64,000 nt of DNA. Origin: Alectryocaccobium sp964389285 (GTDB lineage Bacteria > Bacillota > Clostridia > Lachnospirales > Lachnospiraceae). The notes beneath the pieces are model-generated. The model saw only the letters and a list, made by a program, of their open reading frames with translations, had not been told where the DNA came from and did not search any database. Below are positions 16,901 through 24,804 of the stretch, in pieces. Each line of letters starts with the position of its first letter. Position 1 is the stretch's first letter. Position numbers and translations under genes: made by a program. The stretch is from positions 1-64,000 of the forward strand of contig CAYMCZ010000005.1 of NCBI GenBank assembly GCA_964389285.1, in the 5' to 3' direction.

Positions 16901-17626
16901 TCAGTCGGCAAAAACAACGGCTGTATCAAGAGAGAGTTCCATCATTTCGTTGAAAGACTGTTCGCGCTCAAGCGCCGAAAGACTTTCCGGAAGGAACATA
17001 TGATCCGAAATAGAAAGGATACTCAAAGCCTTTTTATGCTGTGCCGCAGCCTCAAGATACAGGCCGGCGGTTTCCATTTCCACGCTCAGCATACCTAAAT
17101 CCCTTGCTTTTTTGGGCGTTTCGGGATTTGCGTTATAAAAAACGTCGGTTGTAAAGACAGGGCCTACTTTTATATCCGAACCTTTTTGTTTTCCGATCTG
17201 AACGGCGGTATAGAGCAGGTCAAAGTCTGCAGTCGGCGCAAGAGTGCCGGTGAAGCCGTATTGTGAAGCAAAGGACGAATTTGTCGAAGCGCTCATGGCT
17301 ATAACTATATCATGAGTATGTATATTGTCCTGCAAAGCTCCTGAGGAGCCTACTCTTATGATGGATTCGACTCCGAAGAAAGTGTAAAGCTCATGAGCGT
17401 AAAGGGTGGCAGAGGGTATACCCATTCCGCTTCCCATGACCGAGATCTTTTTGCCTTTGTACGTGCCGGTGTAACCGTACATGTTTCTGACCGTATTGAA
17501 AAGCACCGGGTCTTTAAGATAGGTTTCCGCTATATATTTTGCTCTTAAAGGGTCTCCGGGCATAAGTACGACTTTTGCAATGCTGTTTTCTTCCGCTACG
17601 ATACATGCTGAGGGTGTTGTAAACAT
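16901..17626 (-). CDS. deoD: Purine-nucleoside phosphorylase, DeoD type
   Basis: 241 residues from the ATG at 17626, six bases after GGAGG (17637-17633); an upstream in-frame start would add 14 residues without an SD. It splits purine nucleosides with phosphate (nucleoside salvage). Motifs: Met-Pro-Gly-Asp-Pro-Leu-Arg-Ala-Lys, Gly-Ser-Gly-Met-Gly-Ile-Pro-Ser, Arg-Val-Gly-Ser-Ser-Gly-Ala, Val-Glu-Met-Glu-Thr and Ser-Asp-His, all of the hexameric DeoD type. It is monocistronic with its own promoter and divergent from htpG. Confidence 0.95.
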   Translation of the reverse strand: MFTTPSACIVAEENSIAKVVLMPGDPLRAKYIAETYLKDPVLFNTVRNMYGYTGTYKGKKISVMGSGMGIPSATLYAHELYTFFGVESIIRVGSSGALQDNIHTHDIVIAMSASTNSSFASQYGFTGTLAPTADFDLLYTAVQIGKQKGSDIKVGPVFTTDVFYNANPETPKKARDLGMLSVEMETAGLYLEAAAQHKKALSILSISDHMFLPESLSALEREQSFNEMMELSLDTAVVFAD

Positions 17627-17688
17627 TTTTTTCCTCCCTGATATTTTTATCTTACTGTTGCCGGCCAAGCCGTTTTTTTATCTCATAA

Positions 17689-17717
17689 ATCATACAAAAA
17701 TAGTATATAAAAGTCAA
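17689..17717 (-). promoter_or_regulatory. deoD promoter
   Basis: Minus strand TTGACT (17717-17712), 17-nt spacer, TATGAT (17694-17689). It lies about 40 bp from the CIRCE operator of htpG. Confidence 0.75.
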
Positions 17718-17755
17718 ATGCATATAAAAGACATGGGAAATATATGAAATGATTA

Positions 17756-17782
17756 TTAGCACTCGATTAAATTGAGTGCTAA
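17756..17782. promoter_or_regulatory. CIRCE operator (HrcA-binding site) of htpG
   Basis: TTAGCACTC (17756-17764), a 9-nt spacer, GAGTGCTAA (17774-17782): an exact match to the CIRCE consensus. It lies immediately upstream of the htpG -35 box. Established knowledge: HrcA represses heat-shock genes through CIRCE. Finding it on htpG rather than groE or dnaK is notable. Confidence 0.95.
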
Positions 17783-17788
17783 TTTTTC

Positions 17789-17817
17789 TTGACTTTTTAA
17801 AATTTTGGTATTAAACT
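17789..17817 (+). promoter_or_regulatory. htpG promoter
   Basis: TTGACT (17789-17794), 17-nt spacer, TAAACT (17812-17817). It is placed seven bases downstream of the CIRCE operator. Confidence 0.6.
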
Positions 17818-17850
17818 TAAATACATCTATAAAGAACGGAGATTGATATA

Positions 17851-19887
17851 ATGAAAACAAAAAAAGGAACTTTGTCCATTCACAGTGAAAACATTTTTCC
17901 CATTATAAAGAAATGGATGTATTCGGATCAGGATATTTTCATCAGAGAGATGGTCTCAAATGCGTCCGATGCGCTTACAAAACTGAAAAAACTCGGCATG
18001 GCGGGCGAATATGTATTTCCTGAAGACTATAAACCGTCGATTCGGGTTATGGTTGACGATAAGGCAAAGACGCTGAAATTCATTGATAACGGTCTGGGAA
18101 TGACGGCGGATGAAGTCGAAGAGTATATAACACAGATCGCGTTTTCGGGGGCGACCGACTTTCTTGAAAAATACAAAGACAAAGCAGACGCGGATCAGAT
18201 AATCGGACACTTCGGTCTCGGATTTTATTCGGCATTTATGGTGGCTGACGAAGTTCAGATAGATACACTTTCATATAAGGAAGGCGCGGAAGCAGTCCAC
18301 TGGGCCTGCGACGGCAGCACGGACTATATAATGGAGGCGGGTAAAAGAACCGAAGCCGGAACAACGATAACCCTGTTTTTAAATGATAATTGTTATGAGT
18401 TTTCAAACGAATACAGGGTGCGAGAAGTGCTTGAAAAATACTGTTCGTTTATCCCTTACGAAATCTATCTTTCAAAAGAAAACGCAGAGCCGCAGTATCA
18501 GACCATAGACGAAGAAGAACTTCTGGATACGGACACCGTTGTGGAACGTATTCACGAGGATGCCGTAACCGAAGAAAAAACTTCTGAAACCGGTGAAAAA
18601 TATCTTTCGGAGATTACGCCGGCAAAGGATCTTGTTAAGATTATCAAAAGAAACCCGCCTGTAAACGATACAAATCCGCTCTGGTTAAAGCATCCGAACG
18701 AGTGCAGTGAAGAGGAGTACAAAGCCTTTTATTTTAAGGTATTCAGGGATTATAAAGAACCTTTGTTCTGGATACATCTGAACATGGATTATCCGTTTAA
18801 CCTCAAAGGAATCCTTTATTTCCCCAGGCTTGTAAATGAGTTTGAAAGCGCGGAAGGCGTTATCAAACTGTATAACAATCAGGTCTTTATAGCCGACAAC
18901 ATAAAAGAAGTGATACCGGAATATCTGTTGCTTCTCAAAGGCGTGATCGACTGCCCGGATCTTCCGCTGAACGTATCCAGAAGCGCACTTCAAAACGACG
19001 GATTTGTAAACAAGATTTCCGATTATATTTCTAAAAAAGTTGCCGATAAACTTACGGGAATGTTTAAGACCGACAGGGAGAGCTTTGAAAAATACTGGGA
19101 TGATATTCAGCCTTTCGTAAAATACGGATGTCTTAAAGACAAAAAATTCTCCGACAAAATGATGGACTGTGTGCTTTATAAGGACATAGACGGCAAATAT
19201 CATACATTAAAAGAGCTTGTGCCCGAGCTGGAAAACGAAAAAGATGACGAAAACGCTCAGGAAGAGATCGGCGGAATGTATGATAAAAAAGGCAAACATG
19301 TCATAAGCTACGTAACCGATCCGATTCGTCAGGGACAGTATATAAACCTTTTCCGTAAGATGGGCAAAAACGCGGTTATCCTTGAGTTCGGAATTGACGC
19401 TCCGTTTATTACTCATATTGAGCAGCGCAACAGCAAAGTCTTTTTCCAGAGAGTCGATTCGGATATAAATGATGAGATAAGAGAAGGAGGGGACGATCTC
19501 GCGGAAGCTTCCGAAAAGCTGCAGTCTCTTTTCAGAAAGCATATGAAAAATGAAAAAATGGAGGTTGTGGCTGAAAATATCAACAATGATAAGCTTGCGG
19601 CGGTAATAACGGTTTCCGAAGCGGAACGCAGAATGCAGGACATGATGGAAATGTATGCCACGGGAGATATGGACAAGAGTATGTTCATGCCGGACCCTAA
19701 GCTGATCCTGAATCACAATCATCCGCTTATAAAATATCTCGAAGAACATGAAGAAGACGACAGGACAGAACTTGTATGCCGCCAGATATATGATCTCGCC
19801 TTTATTCAAAATCAGCCGCTTTCGGTTGAAGCCATGAGCGAGTTTATAGATCGCAGCAACAGGATTCTTCTGGAAAGTCTCAAATAG
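17851..19887 (+). CDS. htpG: Hsp90-family chaperone HtpG
   Basis: A 678-residue cytosolic ATP-dependent chaperone. The N-terminal GHKL ATPase shows Glu-Met-Val-Ser-Asn-Ala-Ser-Asp-Ala (about 31-39), Asp-Asn-Gly-Leu-Gly-Met (about 80) and Gly-His-Phe-Gly-Leu-Gly-Phe-Tyr-Ser. The middle domain carries Leu-Pro-Leu-Asn-Val-Ser-Arg with the catalytic arginine, and a dimerisation domain follows. GGAGATTGATATA precedes the ATG. The promoter carries CIRCE, so HrcA heat-shock control is expected. It ends in a hairpin shared with the convergent csp gene. Confidence 0.97.
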   Translation: MKTKKGTLSIHSENIFPIIKKWMYSDQDIFIREMVSNASDALTKLKKLGMAGEYVFPEDYKPSIRVMVDDKAKTLKFIDNGLGMTADEVEEYITQIAFSGATDFLEKYKDKADADQIIGHFGLGFYSAFMVADEVQIDTLSYKEGAEAVHWACDGSTDYIMEAGKRTEAGTTITLFLNDNCYEFSNEYRVREVLEKYCSFIPYEIYLSKENAEPQYQTIDEEELLDTDTVVERIHEDAVTEEKTSETGEKYLSEITPAKDLVKIIKRNPPVNDTNPLWLKHPNECSEEEYKAFYFKVFRDYKEPLFWIHLNMDYPFNLKGILYFPRLVNEFESAEGVIKLYNNQVFIADNIKEVIPEYLLLLKGVIDCPDLPLNVSRSALQNDGFVNKISDYISKKVADKLTGMFKTDRESFEKYWDDIQPFVKYGCLKDKKFSDKMMDCVLYKDIDGKYHTLKELVPELENEKDDENAQEEIGGMYDKKGKHVISYVTDPIRQGQYINLFRKMGKNAVILEFGIDAPFITHIEQRNSKVFFQRVDSDINDEIREGGDDLAEASEKLQSLFRKHMKNEKMEVVAENINNDKLAAVITVSEAERRMQDMMEMYATGDMDKSMFMPDPKLILNHNHPLIKYLEEHEEDDRTELVCRQIYDLAFIQNQPLSVEAMSEFIDRSNRILLESLK

Positions 19888-19930
19888 ACCTGTTTTGGCC
19901 TGTTCTGCACCGAAGCATCGGGCAATAATA

Positions 19931-19958
19931 AGGCTGTCGCAAAAAAATGCGGCAGCCT
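19931..19958. terminator. Hairpin terminator between htpG and csp
   Basis: AGGCTGTCGCA (19931-19941) pairs with TGCGGCAGCCT (19948-19958) over 11 bp around AAAAAA. The stem is nearly the same as the outer arms of the foldback elements (GGGGCTGTCGC at 25090), without their interior. It is usable from both strands. Confidence 0.8.
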
Positions 19959-19994
19959 GTTGTAATTTATATGAAATTTAAGATAATAAATATA

Positions 19995-20195
19995 TCAGAT
20001 TTTAATTACGTTGGAAGCCTGGAGTCCTTTGGGTCCTTCAATCAGGTCGAAAGTTACTTCCGCCCCTTCTTCAAGTGTTTTAAATCCTTCACCCTGGATA
20101 GCGGAAAAGTGAACGAAAATATCGCTGTCGTTTTCGCCTGTGATAAAACCATAGCCTTTTTCCGCGCTAAACCATTTAACCGTGCCTTTACTCAT
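19995..20195 (-). CDS. csp: Cold-shock domain protein
   Basis: A 66-residue CspA-family RNA chaperone with RNP1 Lys-Gly-Tyr-Gly-Phe-Ile and RNP2 Ile-Phe-Val-His-Phe in the five-strand OB fold. It binds single-stranded nucleic acid. A GGAGGTAGG SD lies before the ATG, preceded by a 5' leader of about 55 nt and a good promoter. It is single-gene and convergent with htpG. Confidence 0.97.
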   Translation of the reverse strand: MSKGTVKWFSAEKGYGFITGENDSDIFVHFSAIQGEGFKTLEEGAEVTFDLIEGPKGLQASNVIKI

Positions 20196-20257
20196 GTTCC
20201 TACCTCCGAAATATCCACATAAAAAGTATTAGTTATATGTTATTAACACATTTTTAT

Positions 20258-20286
20258 ATTTTATTATTAAAAATTCGTAAAGTCAA
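20258..20286 (-). promoter_or_regulatory. csp promoter
   Basis: Minus strand TTGACT (20286-20281), 17-nt spacer, TAAAAT (20263-20258), in a very AT-rich stretch. Confidence 0.75.
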
Positions 20287-20348
20287 TATTAAACTTGTGC
20301 TTTTTTGTGTTATTATTGCGCCAGCCGGGATGGAATTATCAACAATTA

Positions 20349-20380
20349 CAAGCGGGCCGTAGAAAAATACAGCCCGCTTG
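20349..20380 (-). terminator. Hairpin after the 85-residue hypothetical gene
   Basis: CAAGCGGGC (20349-20357) pairs with GCCCGCTTG (20372-20380), extended by GTA/TAC after one mismatch. On the minus strand it is followed by TAATTGTTG, a weak U-tract, about 40 bp after the stop codon of the gene at 20419. Confidence 0.65.
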
Positions 20381-20418
20381 CGAATGGAATTAAACTTCCT
20401 GATAATATGTTGTGGTAT

Positions 20419-20676
20419 TCAGTATGTTTTAACTTTATAAAAATCAATTTTTCTTATATTGCCGTAATCATCGAGAATATAATCACGCATATATGAACAA
20501 TTGTGTTTCGGAAACAGACATTTGCCGGCTATCTGATGAGGTGAACTGGGATAACCGTGCAAAAACAGTCCGATTCCGCGTTTTTGGAGACAGATCAGTT
20601 CGTTTTCAAGCGCTCTTTTTAATTTTTGGGTTTTAGCTATATTTGCACAGTATGCTGTGTCGGCTGCGATATACAT
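20419..20676 (-). CDS. Small hypothetical protein (85 residues)
   Basis: I do not recognise this family with confidence. The protein is soluble, has a helical, charged first half (Lys-Leu-Lys-Arg-Ala-Leu-Glu-Asn-Glu-Leu), then Leu-Phe-Leu-His-Gly-Tyr-Pro-Ser-Ser-Pro and an ending with Tyr-Met-Arg-Asp-Tyr-Ile-Leu-Asp-Asp, with four cysteines and no membrane segment. AAAGGAT precedes the ATG and a convincing promoter lies upstream, so it is probably real. A putative 11-residue leader peptide ORF is encoded 24 bp upstream, and 10-bp TGACCTA repeats sit beyond the promoter. Confidence 0.7.
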   Translation of the reverse strand: MYIAADTAYCANIAKTQKLKRALENELICLQKRGIGLFLHGYPSSPHQIAGKCLFPKHNCSYMRDYILDDYGNIRKIDFYKVKTY

Positions 20677-20700
20677 ATTTAAATCCTTTCTTAAGCTTAG

Positions 20701-20736
20701 TCATTCCGTCGGTGATTTAACAGGCGCTGAAAACAT
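20701..20736 (-). CDS. Possible leader peptide (11 residues)
   Basis: On the minus strand a perfect AAGGAGGT (20756-20749) precedes ATG 20736 by 12 bases; the frame reads Met-Phe-Ser-Ala-Pro-Val-Lys-Ser-Pro-Thr-Glu and stops at TGA (20703-20701). The ORF is enclosed by the arms CATTCCGTC (20702-20710) and GACGGAATG (20770-20778), so translating it would melt the stem. The spacing is longer than ideal and the peptide is very short, so the call is tentative. Confidence 0.35.
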   Translation of the reverse strand: MFSAPVKSPTE

Positions 20737-20791
20737 TTTTTTGCGCAACACCTCCTTTATGTTTTTTCTGACGGAATGTTTGTATGATTGT

Positions 20792-20820
20792 ATTATATTT
20801 TTGAGATTTATATGATTCAA
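20792..20820 (-). promoter_or_regulatory. Promoter of the 85-residue hypothetical gene
   Basis: Minus strand TTGAAT (20820-20815), 17-nt spacer, perfect TATAAT (20797-20792). Confidence 0.8.
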
Positions 20821-20855
20821 CGCTTAAATAGGCTTATTTAGGTCAGAATAGGTCA
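20821..20855 (-). promoter_or_regulatory. 10-bp iterated TGACCTA boxes upstream of the -35
   Basis: Read on the minus strand: TGACCTATTC, TGACCTAAAT, AAGCCTATTT, then AAGCG directly before the -35 TTGAAT. The period is exactly 10 bp, one helical turn. A matching array stands in the same phase before the Rpn-like gene (46462-46490). It is a candidate activator or repressor operator. Confidence 0.6.
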
Positions 20856-20878
20856 GGACGCAGCGGGCAATAAAACGA

Positions 20879-20907
20879 TTGTATTTCATATCATAATGTT
20901 ATAAAAT
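20879..20907 (+). promoter_or_regulatory. Promoter of the small membrane protein gene
   Basis: TTGTAT (20879-20884), 17-nt spacer, TAAAAT (20902-20907). It is divergent from the promoter at 20792-20820. Confidence 0.6.
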
Positions 20908-20965
20908 GTCAAAAAAATCAGCATTGCAAAGACCGGTTTGCAGCCGGTGTTAAGGTATATTTATA

Positions 20966-21280
20966 ATGGCAAAGAAGAGAAAATATTCAGGAATAAAAAA
21001 ACCCGAAGCAAGCGAAGCAAAGTTTGCCCTGATCCTCGGAGCTGTCTCGGCGGCCGCTTTTTTGGCTGGAATAATAATTTCATATGTTTTTGCGGGTAAT
21101 GCCGGTCTTTTTACGGGAGCGATAGGACTGGGCGGTTTTCTGGTTGCGGTTTACGGATGTATTTACGCTCTTAAAGGGCTTGCGGCAAAAGAAAAAAGTC
21201 ATAAGCTCTCTTATTATGCCGTAATATTAAGCGGCATTATGATAATCATTTGGATCGCGACATGCTTTGCGGGAGTATAG
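20966..21280 (+). CDS. Small membrane protein with three predicted helices
   Basis: 104 residues: a Lys/Arg-rich cytosolic N-terminus (about 1-20), then three hydrophobic helices (about 21-45, 47-71, 81-103) rich in Gly and Ala with a Lys-rich loop between the last two. It resembles small uncharacterised clostridial membrane proteins (perhaps DUF6142); no catalytic residues are visible. AAGG lies before the ATG. It is 4 bp from the aminopeptidase gene and probably cotranscribed, though no functional link is evident. Confidence 0.75.
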   Translation: MAKKRKYSGIKKPEASEAKFALILGAVSAAAFLAGIIISYVFAGNAGLFTGAIGLGGFLVAVYGCIYALKGLAAKEKSHKLSYYAVILSGIMIIIWIATCFAGV

Positions 21281-21284
21281 CAAT

Positions 21285-23327
21285 ATGAATAATATGGAAT
21301 TAACGCAGAGATATAATCTTTGTCTCGAAAGAATCGCACTTATCCCTGATGAAACGCTCGTAAAAGCGCCTTTTGATGATTTTTTCAGGCATCAGGCGAA
21401 CTTTTTGATATATTTGCTTGAGCTTTATCCAAAGCTTATTACGCAGGATATCAAAAGTGTTTCTTTAGACGAATTAAAAGAACGCAATCAAAAGCTTTAC
21501 TGTGAGCTCATGCCCGAAAATTATAACAGATGTTATGGAAATCCGGATTATATTTCGGCCGTGACGGGAAAAGATTACGGGCCTTTATTTTCTGCCCTGT
21601 ATGCCGAATTAAGAGGAGTGATAACATATATATATGAAGACCGTCTTTGGGACATAGTCGTAACTTTGGAATTATTTCTGGAATGTTATTGCGCGTTTGC
21701 GGACGGGACTCCAAAACCTGAGGTTCTCAAAGAAATCCTTTATATGTACAACTATGACTACTGCAGTGATTTCACCGACAGACGAATCGCCGAACTCATA
21801 GATCCGTCGTATGATTTTGCCGTGAAAATCATTGAAAGCGCAGCTCTTGACGATATTAAGTATCTCTATCTTTACGGAGAATTTATTTCCGAAAATGAGA
21901 TCGGCACAGCGGAATTTTTAAATACTCTTTCCGAAGACGAGATCGACATGCTGGGTTCGGTGATCGTGGAAGGTTATATTAAAGGGTTTGAGGCCACAAA
22001 TAAAGATATTACAAAAAAACGCACAGTAAATCTGAGATATTTTATAGGATTTGAAAAAATAGTTCGAAGCGCGGCAAAAAAATTCAGGGCGGCTAATCTT
22101 GAGCCTGTAATATACAGGGCGGCCTCCCGCGGCATCGACAGAAGGGCTTATCGGATCGGATATACGGGAACTTCAGTAAATCCTCAATATGAGTATGATC
22201 ACAGAAACGATTCGGGGATCTGGCTGGATGAAAAATTCATCACAAGGCGGCTTGCGTGCATGCGTGAAGCTTTTGAAAAAAGAAAGACGCTTGCAAATAC
22301 TCACGGCGGGCCGGCCTGCATTGATACATTCGGCAAAGAGCCTTTTGCACCGGCAGTATGCGAGGCGGCAGTAAAGCTCACGGATGAGCAGCAGCTGCTC
22401 AAAAGAAAATATGACAGCGAGGCCATGCAGATTACAAACAGATATATAATCGGCGAGGAGAGAAGCTATACGATTATCGCCTTTCCGATTCCGGCGATCG
22501 GCGGCGCTTACCGTGATATTTTCAGGGAAACGGTAAAGATAAATACTCTGGACAATGATCTTTATCAGACGGTTCAGCAAAGAATTATAGATGTGCTGGA
22601 TGAAGGCAGAAAGGTTATAATAAAAGGAGCGATTCCCAACAGGACGGATCTGACCGTAATGCTTCATGAATTGGAGGATCCTTCTTCACAGACTAATTTT
22701 GAAAACTGCACCGCGGATGCCAATATTCCGGTCGGAGAGGTTTTTACGTCACCGCGATTAAAGGGAACTAATGGGGTTTTGCATGTTTCTTCGGTTTATC
22801 TGAACTCGCTGAATTATAAAGATTTGGAGATAGAGATCAAAGACGGCATGGCGGCCGGATATACCTGTAAAAACTTTGAAAACGAAGAGGAAAACAGGCG
22901 ATATATAAAAGAGAATATCATGTTCAGATATGAGTCGCTTCCCATGGGGGAATTTGCGATAGGCACAAATACGGCGGCGTACGCAATGGCTGAGAAATTC
23001 GATATTTTTCAGAAACTGCCGATACTTATCGCCGAGAAAACAGGGCCTCATTTTGCTTTCGGAGACACCTGTTACAGCTTTGAGGAGGAGCTTGTAAGCT
23101 TCAATCCCGACGGAAAGGCGATAGTCGCGAGGGAAAACGAGATTTCGGCTCTTCGTAAAAAAGATCCGTCCAAAGCATATTTCGGATGTCATACAGACAT
23201 TACCATTCCCTATGATGAACTTGAAAGCATCTGCGTCATTGACGAAAAAGGAAATGAAAAATACATCATAAAAAACGGAAGATTTGTGCTTGACGGCACC
23301 GAAATTTTAAATACGGCGCTTGATTAA
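21285..23327 (+). CDS. M29 family (thermophilic-type) metallo-aminopeptidase
   Basis: 680 residues from ATG 21285, nine bases after GGGAG. The C-terminal half (about 330-680) is the M29 catalytic domain, with likely metal ligands in Val-Gly-Glu-Val-Phe-Thr-Ser-Pro, Met-Gly-Glu-Phe-Ala-Ile-Gly, Gly-Pro-His-Phe-Ala-Phe-Gly-Asp and a late His-Thr-Asp-Ile. These enzymes remove N-terminal residues from peptides using paired metal ions. The first 300 residues are an additional helical region absent from the roughly 410-residue classical M29 enzymes; its role is unknown. No signal peptide is visible, so it is probably cytosolic. Confidence 0.85.
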   Translation: MNNMELTQRYNLCLERIALIPDETLVKAPFDDFFRHQANFLIYLLELYPKLITQDIKSVSLDELKERNQKLYCELMPENYNRCYGNPDYISAVTGKDYGPLFSALYAELRGVITYIYEDRLWDIVVTLELFLECYCAFADGTPKPEVLKEILYMYNYDYCSDFTDRRIAELIDPSYDFAVKIIESAALDDIKYLYLYGEFISENEIGTAEFLNTLSEDEIDMLGSVIVEGYIKGFEATNKDITKKRTVNLRYFIGFEKIVRSAAKKFRAANLEPVIYRAASRGIDRRAYRIGYTGTSVNPQYEYDHRNDSGIWLDEKFITRRLACMREAFEKRKTLANTHGGPACIDTFGKEPFAPAVCEAAVKLTDEQQLLKRKYDSEAMQITNRYIIGEERSYTIIAFPIPAIGGAYRDIFRETVKINTLDNDLYQTVQQRIIDVLDEGRKVIIKGAIPNRTDLTVMLHELEDPSSQTNFENCTADANIPVGEVFTSPRLKGTNGVLHVSSVYLNSLNYKDLEIEIKDGMAAGYTCKNFENEEENRRYIKENIMFRYESLPMGEFAIGTNTAAYAMAEKFDIFQKLPILIAEKTGPHFAFGDTCYSFEEELVSFNPDGKAIVARENEISALRKKDPSKAYFGCHTDITIPYDELESICVIDEKGNEKYIIKNGRFVLDGTEILNTALD

Positions 23328-23344
23328 ACGTTCTGGAGTTAAAA

Positions 23345-24781
23345 ATGTACAACGATTTATTTACAATAGGCCCGGTTACGATTCATACTTACGGAGTCAT
23401 GACCGCAATAGGCATAATAGCGGCATATTTCACGGCCGAGTACAGGGCCAGAAAACACGGCCTTGACAGCAGCAGGATTTTTGGACTTGTGATTTATTGT
23501 CTTATTTTCGGCTATCTGGGGTCGAAGATATTATATTATATTACTGTTTTTCCGGAAATCATCAACGATCCGTCGCTGATACTGCGCTCGCTGACGGACG
23601 GGTGGGTGGTTTACGGCGGTATCATTGGCGGTCTTTTCGGGGCTGCGCTTTATTGCAAAAAAAGAAAACTGCCGCTTTGGAGTTATTTCGATATAGGTCT
23701 CACAAGCGTCGCGCTCGCGCAGGGATTCGGAAGGATAGGCTGTTTCATGGCGGGCTGCTGTTACGGCATGGAAATGAATTGTCCGATTTCAGTAACATTT
23801 ACACACTCGCATTTTGCTCCGAACAATGTTCCTCTGTTTCCGACACAGCTTCTTTCCTCCGGACTTGATTTTCTGCTCTTTGCCTTTCTGGTTTTGTTTA
23901 TGCGCGGAAAAAACAAAAAATCCGGCCAGGCGACGGGATTGTATCTGATTTGTTACGGCGTCGGACGCTTTATCCTGGAATTTTTCAGGGGTGATATTGC
24001 GAGAGGCTCTGTCGGAATACTTTCCACATCCCAGTTTATTTCGATCTTTATTTCAATAGCGGGCATAATTATTTTAGCCCTCAGAACCAGAAACGCGTCA
24101 GGTTGGGATAAAGTTCCTTACAGGGCAGCGATCTTCGATCTGGACGGAACCATCCTTTATACTTTTGATTCAATCGCAAACGCGGTAAATCTGGCGCTTG
24201 TCAAACACGGATATAAAGAGATAGATGTTGAAAAATATAAAACTTTTATCGGAGACGGGCTTAAAAATACCGTGGCAAGGGCGCTTAAATACAGCGGTAC
24301 GGAAGACGAGAGCGTAACGGACGCTGTATTTGCCGACGCGGCTGTTTTTTTCGCCAAAGATCCGTATTATAAAGTGGAGCCTTATGACGGGATAATAGAA
24401 GCGGTCGAAGCCATAAAAAAAGAAGGATGCCTGACCGCGGTGCTCACAAACAAGGCGCATGACAGCGCTGTTAAGGTTGTGGAACGTTTTTTCGGGAAAG
24501 ATGCGTTTGACGTCATTTCAGGCGAGGGAAACGGGCGGCCGCTCAAACCTGATCCCGAATGTGCCAAACGGATTTTAAAAGAGCTTAAGGTAAATCCTGC
24601 CGAGAGCGTATATTTCGGCGACAGCTCCACTGATATGAAGACGGGAAAATCGGCTCGTTTTTATACGGTGGGAGTGACCTGGGGCAGCAGGCCCGGAAAA
24701 GAACTGACAGATAATAAGGCAGATTATATTATCGATTCCGCGGATATGATTCCTGATATCGTAAATAAAAACCTGCCTTAA
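23345..24781 (+). CDS. lgt: Prolipoprotein diacylglyceryl transferase fused to a HAD phosphatase
   Basis: 478 residues. About 1-250 are Lgt, a polytopic membrane enzyme that attaches diacylglycerol to the lipobox cysteine: His-Thr-Tyr-Gly-Val-Met, Gly-Gly-Ile-Ile-Gly-Gly, Gly-Arg-Ile-Gly-Cys-Phe-Met-Ala-Gly-Cys-Cys-Tyr-Gly and Gly-Arg-Phe-Ile-Leu-Glu-Phe-Phe-Arg-Gly-Asp. From about 258 a cytosolic HAD domain of phosphoglycolate phosphatase type follows: Phe-Asp-Leu-Asp-Gly-Thr, Thr-Asn-Lys, Lys-Pro-Asp-Pro and Phe-Gly-Asp-Ser-Ser-Thr-Asp-Met. There is no start codon with an SD at the junction. A lipid-related phosphatase role for the HAD part is possible but unproved. GGAGTTAAAA precedes the ATG. 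Confidence 0.92.
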   Translation: MYNDLFTIGPVTIHTYGVMTAIGIIAAYFTAEYRARKHGLDSSRIFGLVIYCLIFGYLGSKILYYITVFPEIINDPSLILRSLTDGWVVYGGIIGGLFGAALYCKKRKLPLWSYFDIGLTSVALAQGFGRIGCFMAGCCYGMEMNCPISVTFTHSHFAPNNVPLFPTQLLSSGLDFLLFAFLVLFMRGKNKKSGQATGLYLICYGVGRFILEFFRGDIARGSVGILSTSQFISIFISIAGIIILALRTRNASGWDKVPYRAAIFDLDGTILYTFDSIANAVNLALVKHGYKEIDVEKYKTFIGDGLKNTVARALKYSGTEDESVTDAVFADAAVFFAKDPYYKVEPYDGIIEAVEAIKKEGCLTAVLTNKAHDSAVKVVERFFGKDAFDVISGEGNGRPLKPDPECAKRILKELKVNPAESVYFGDSSTDMKTGKSARFYTVGVTWGSRPGKELTDNKADYIIDSADMIPDIVNKNLP

Positions 24782-24804
24782 AGATGAATTTTGGAGATGT
24801 TGAT

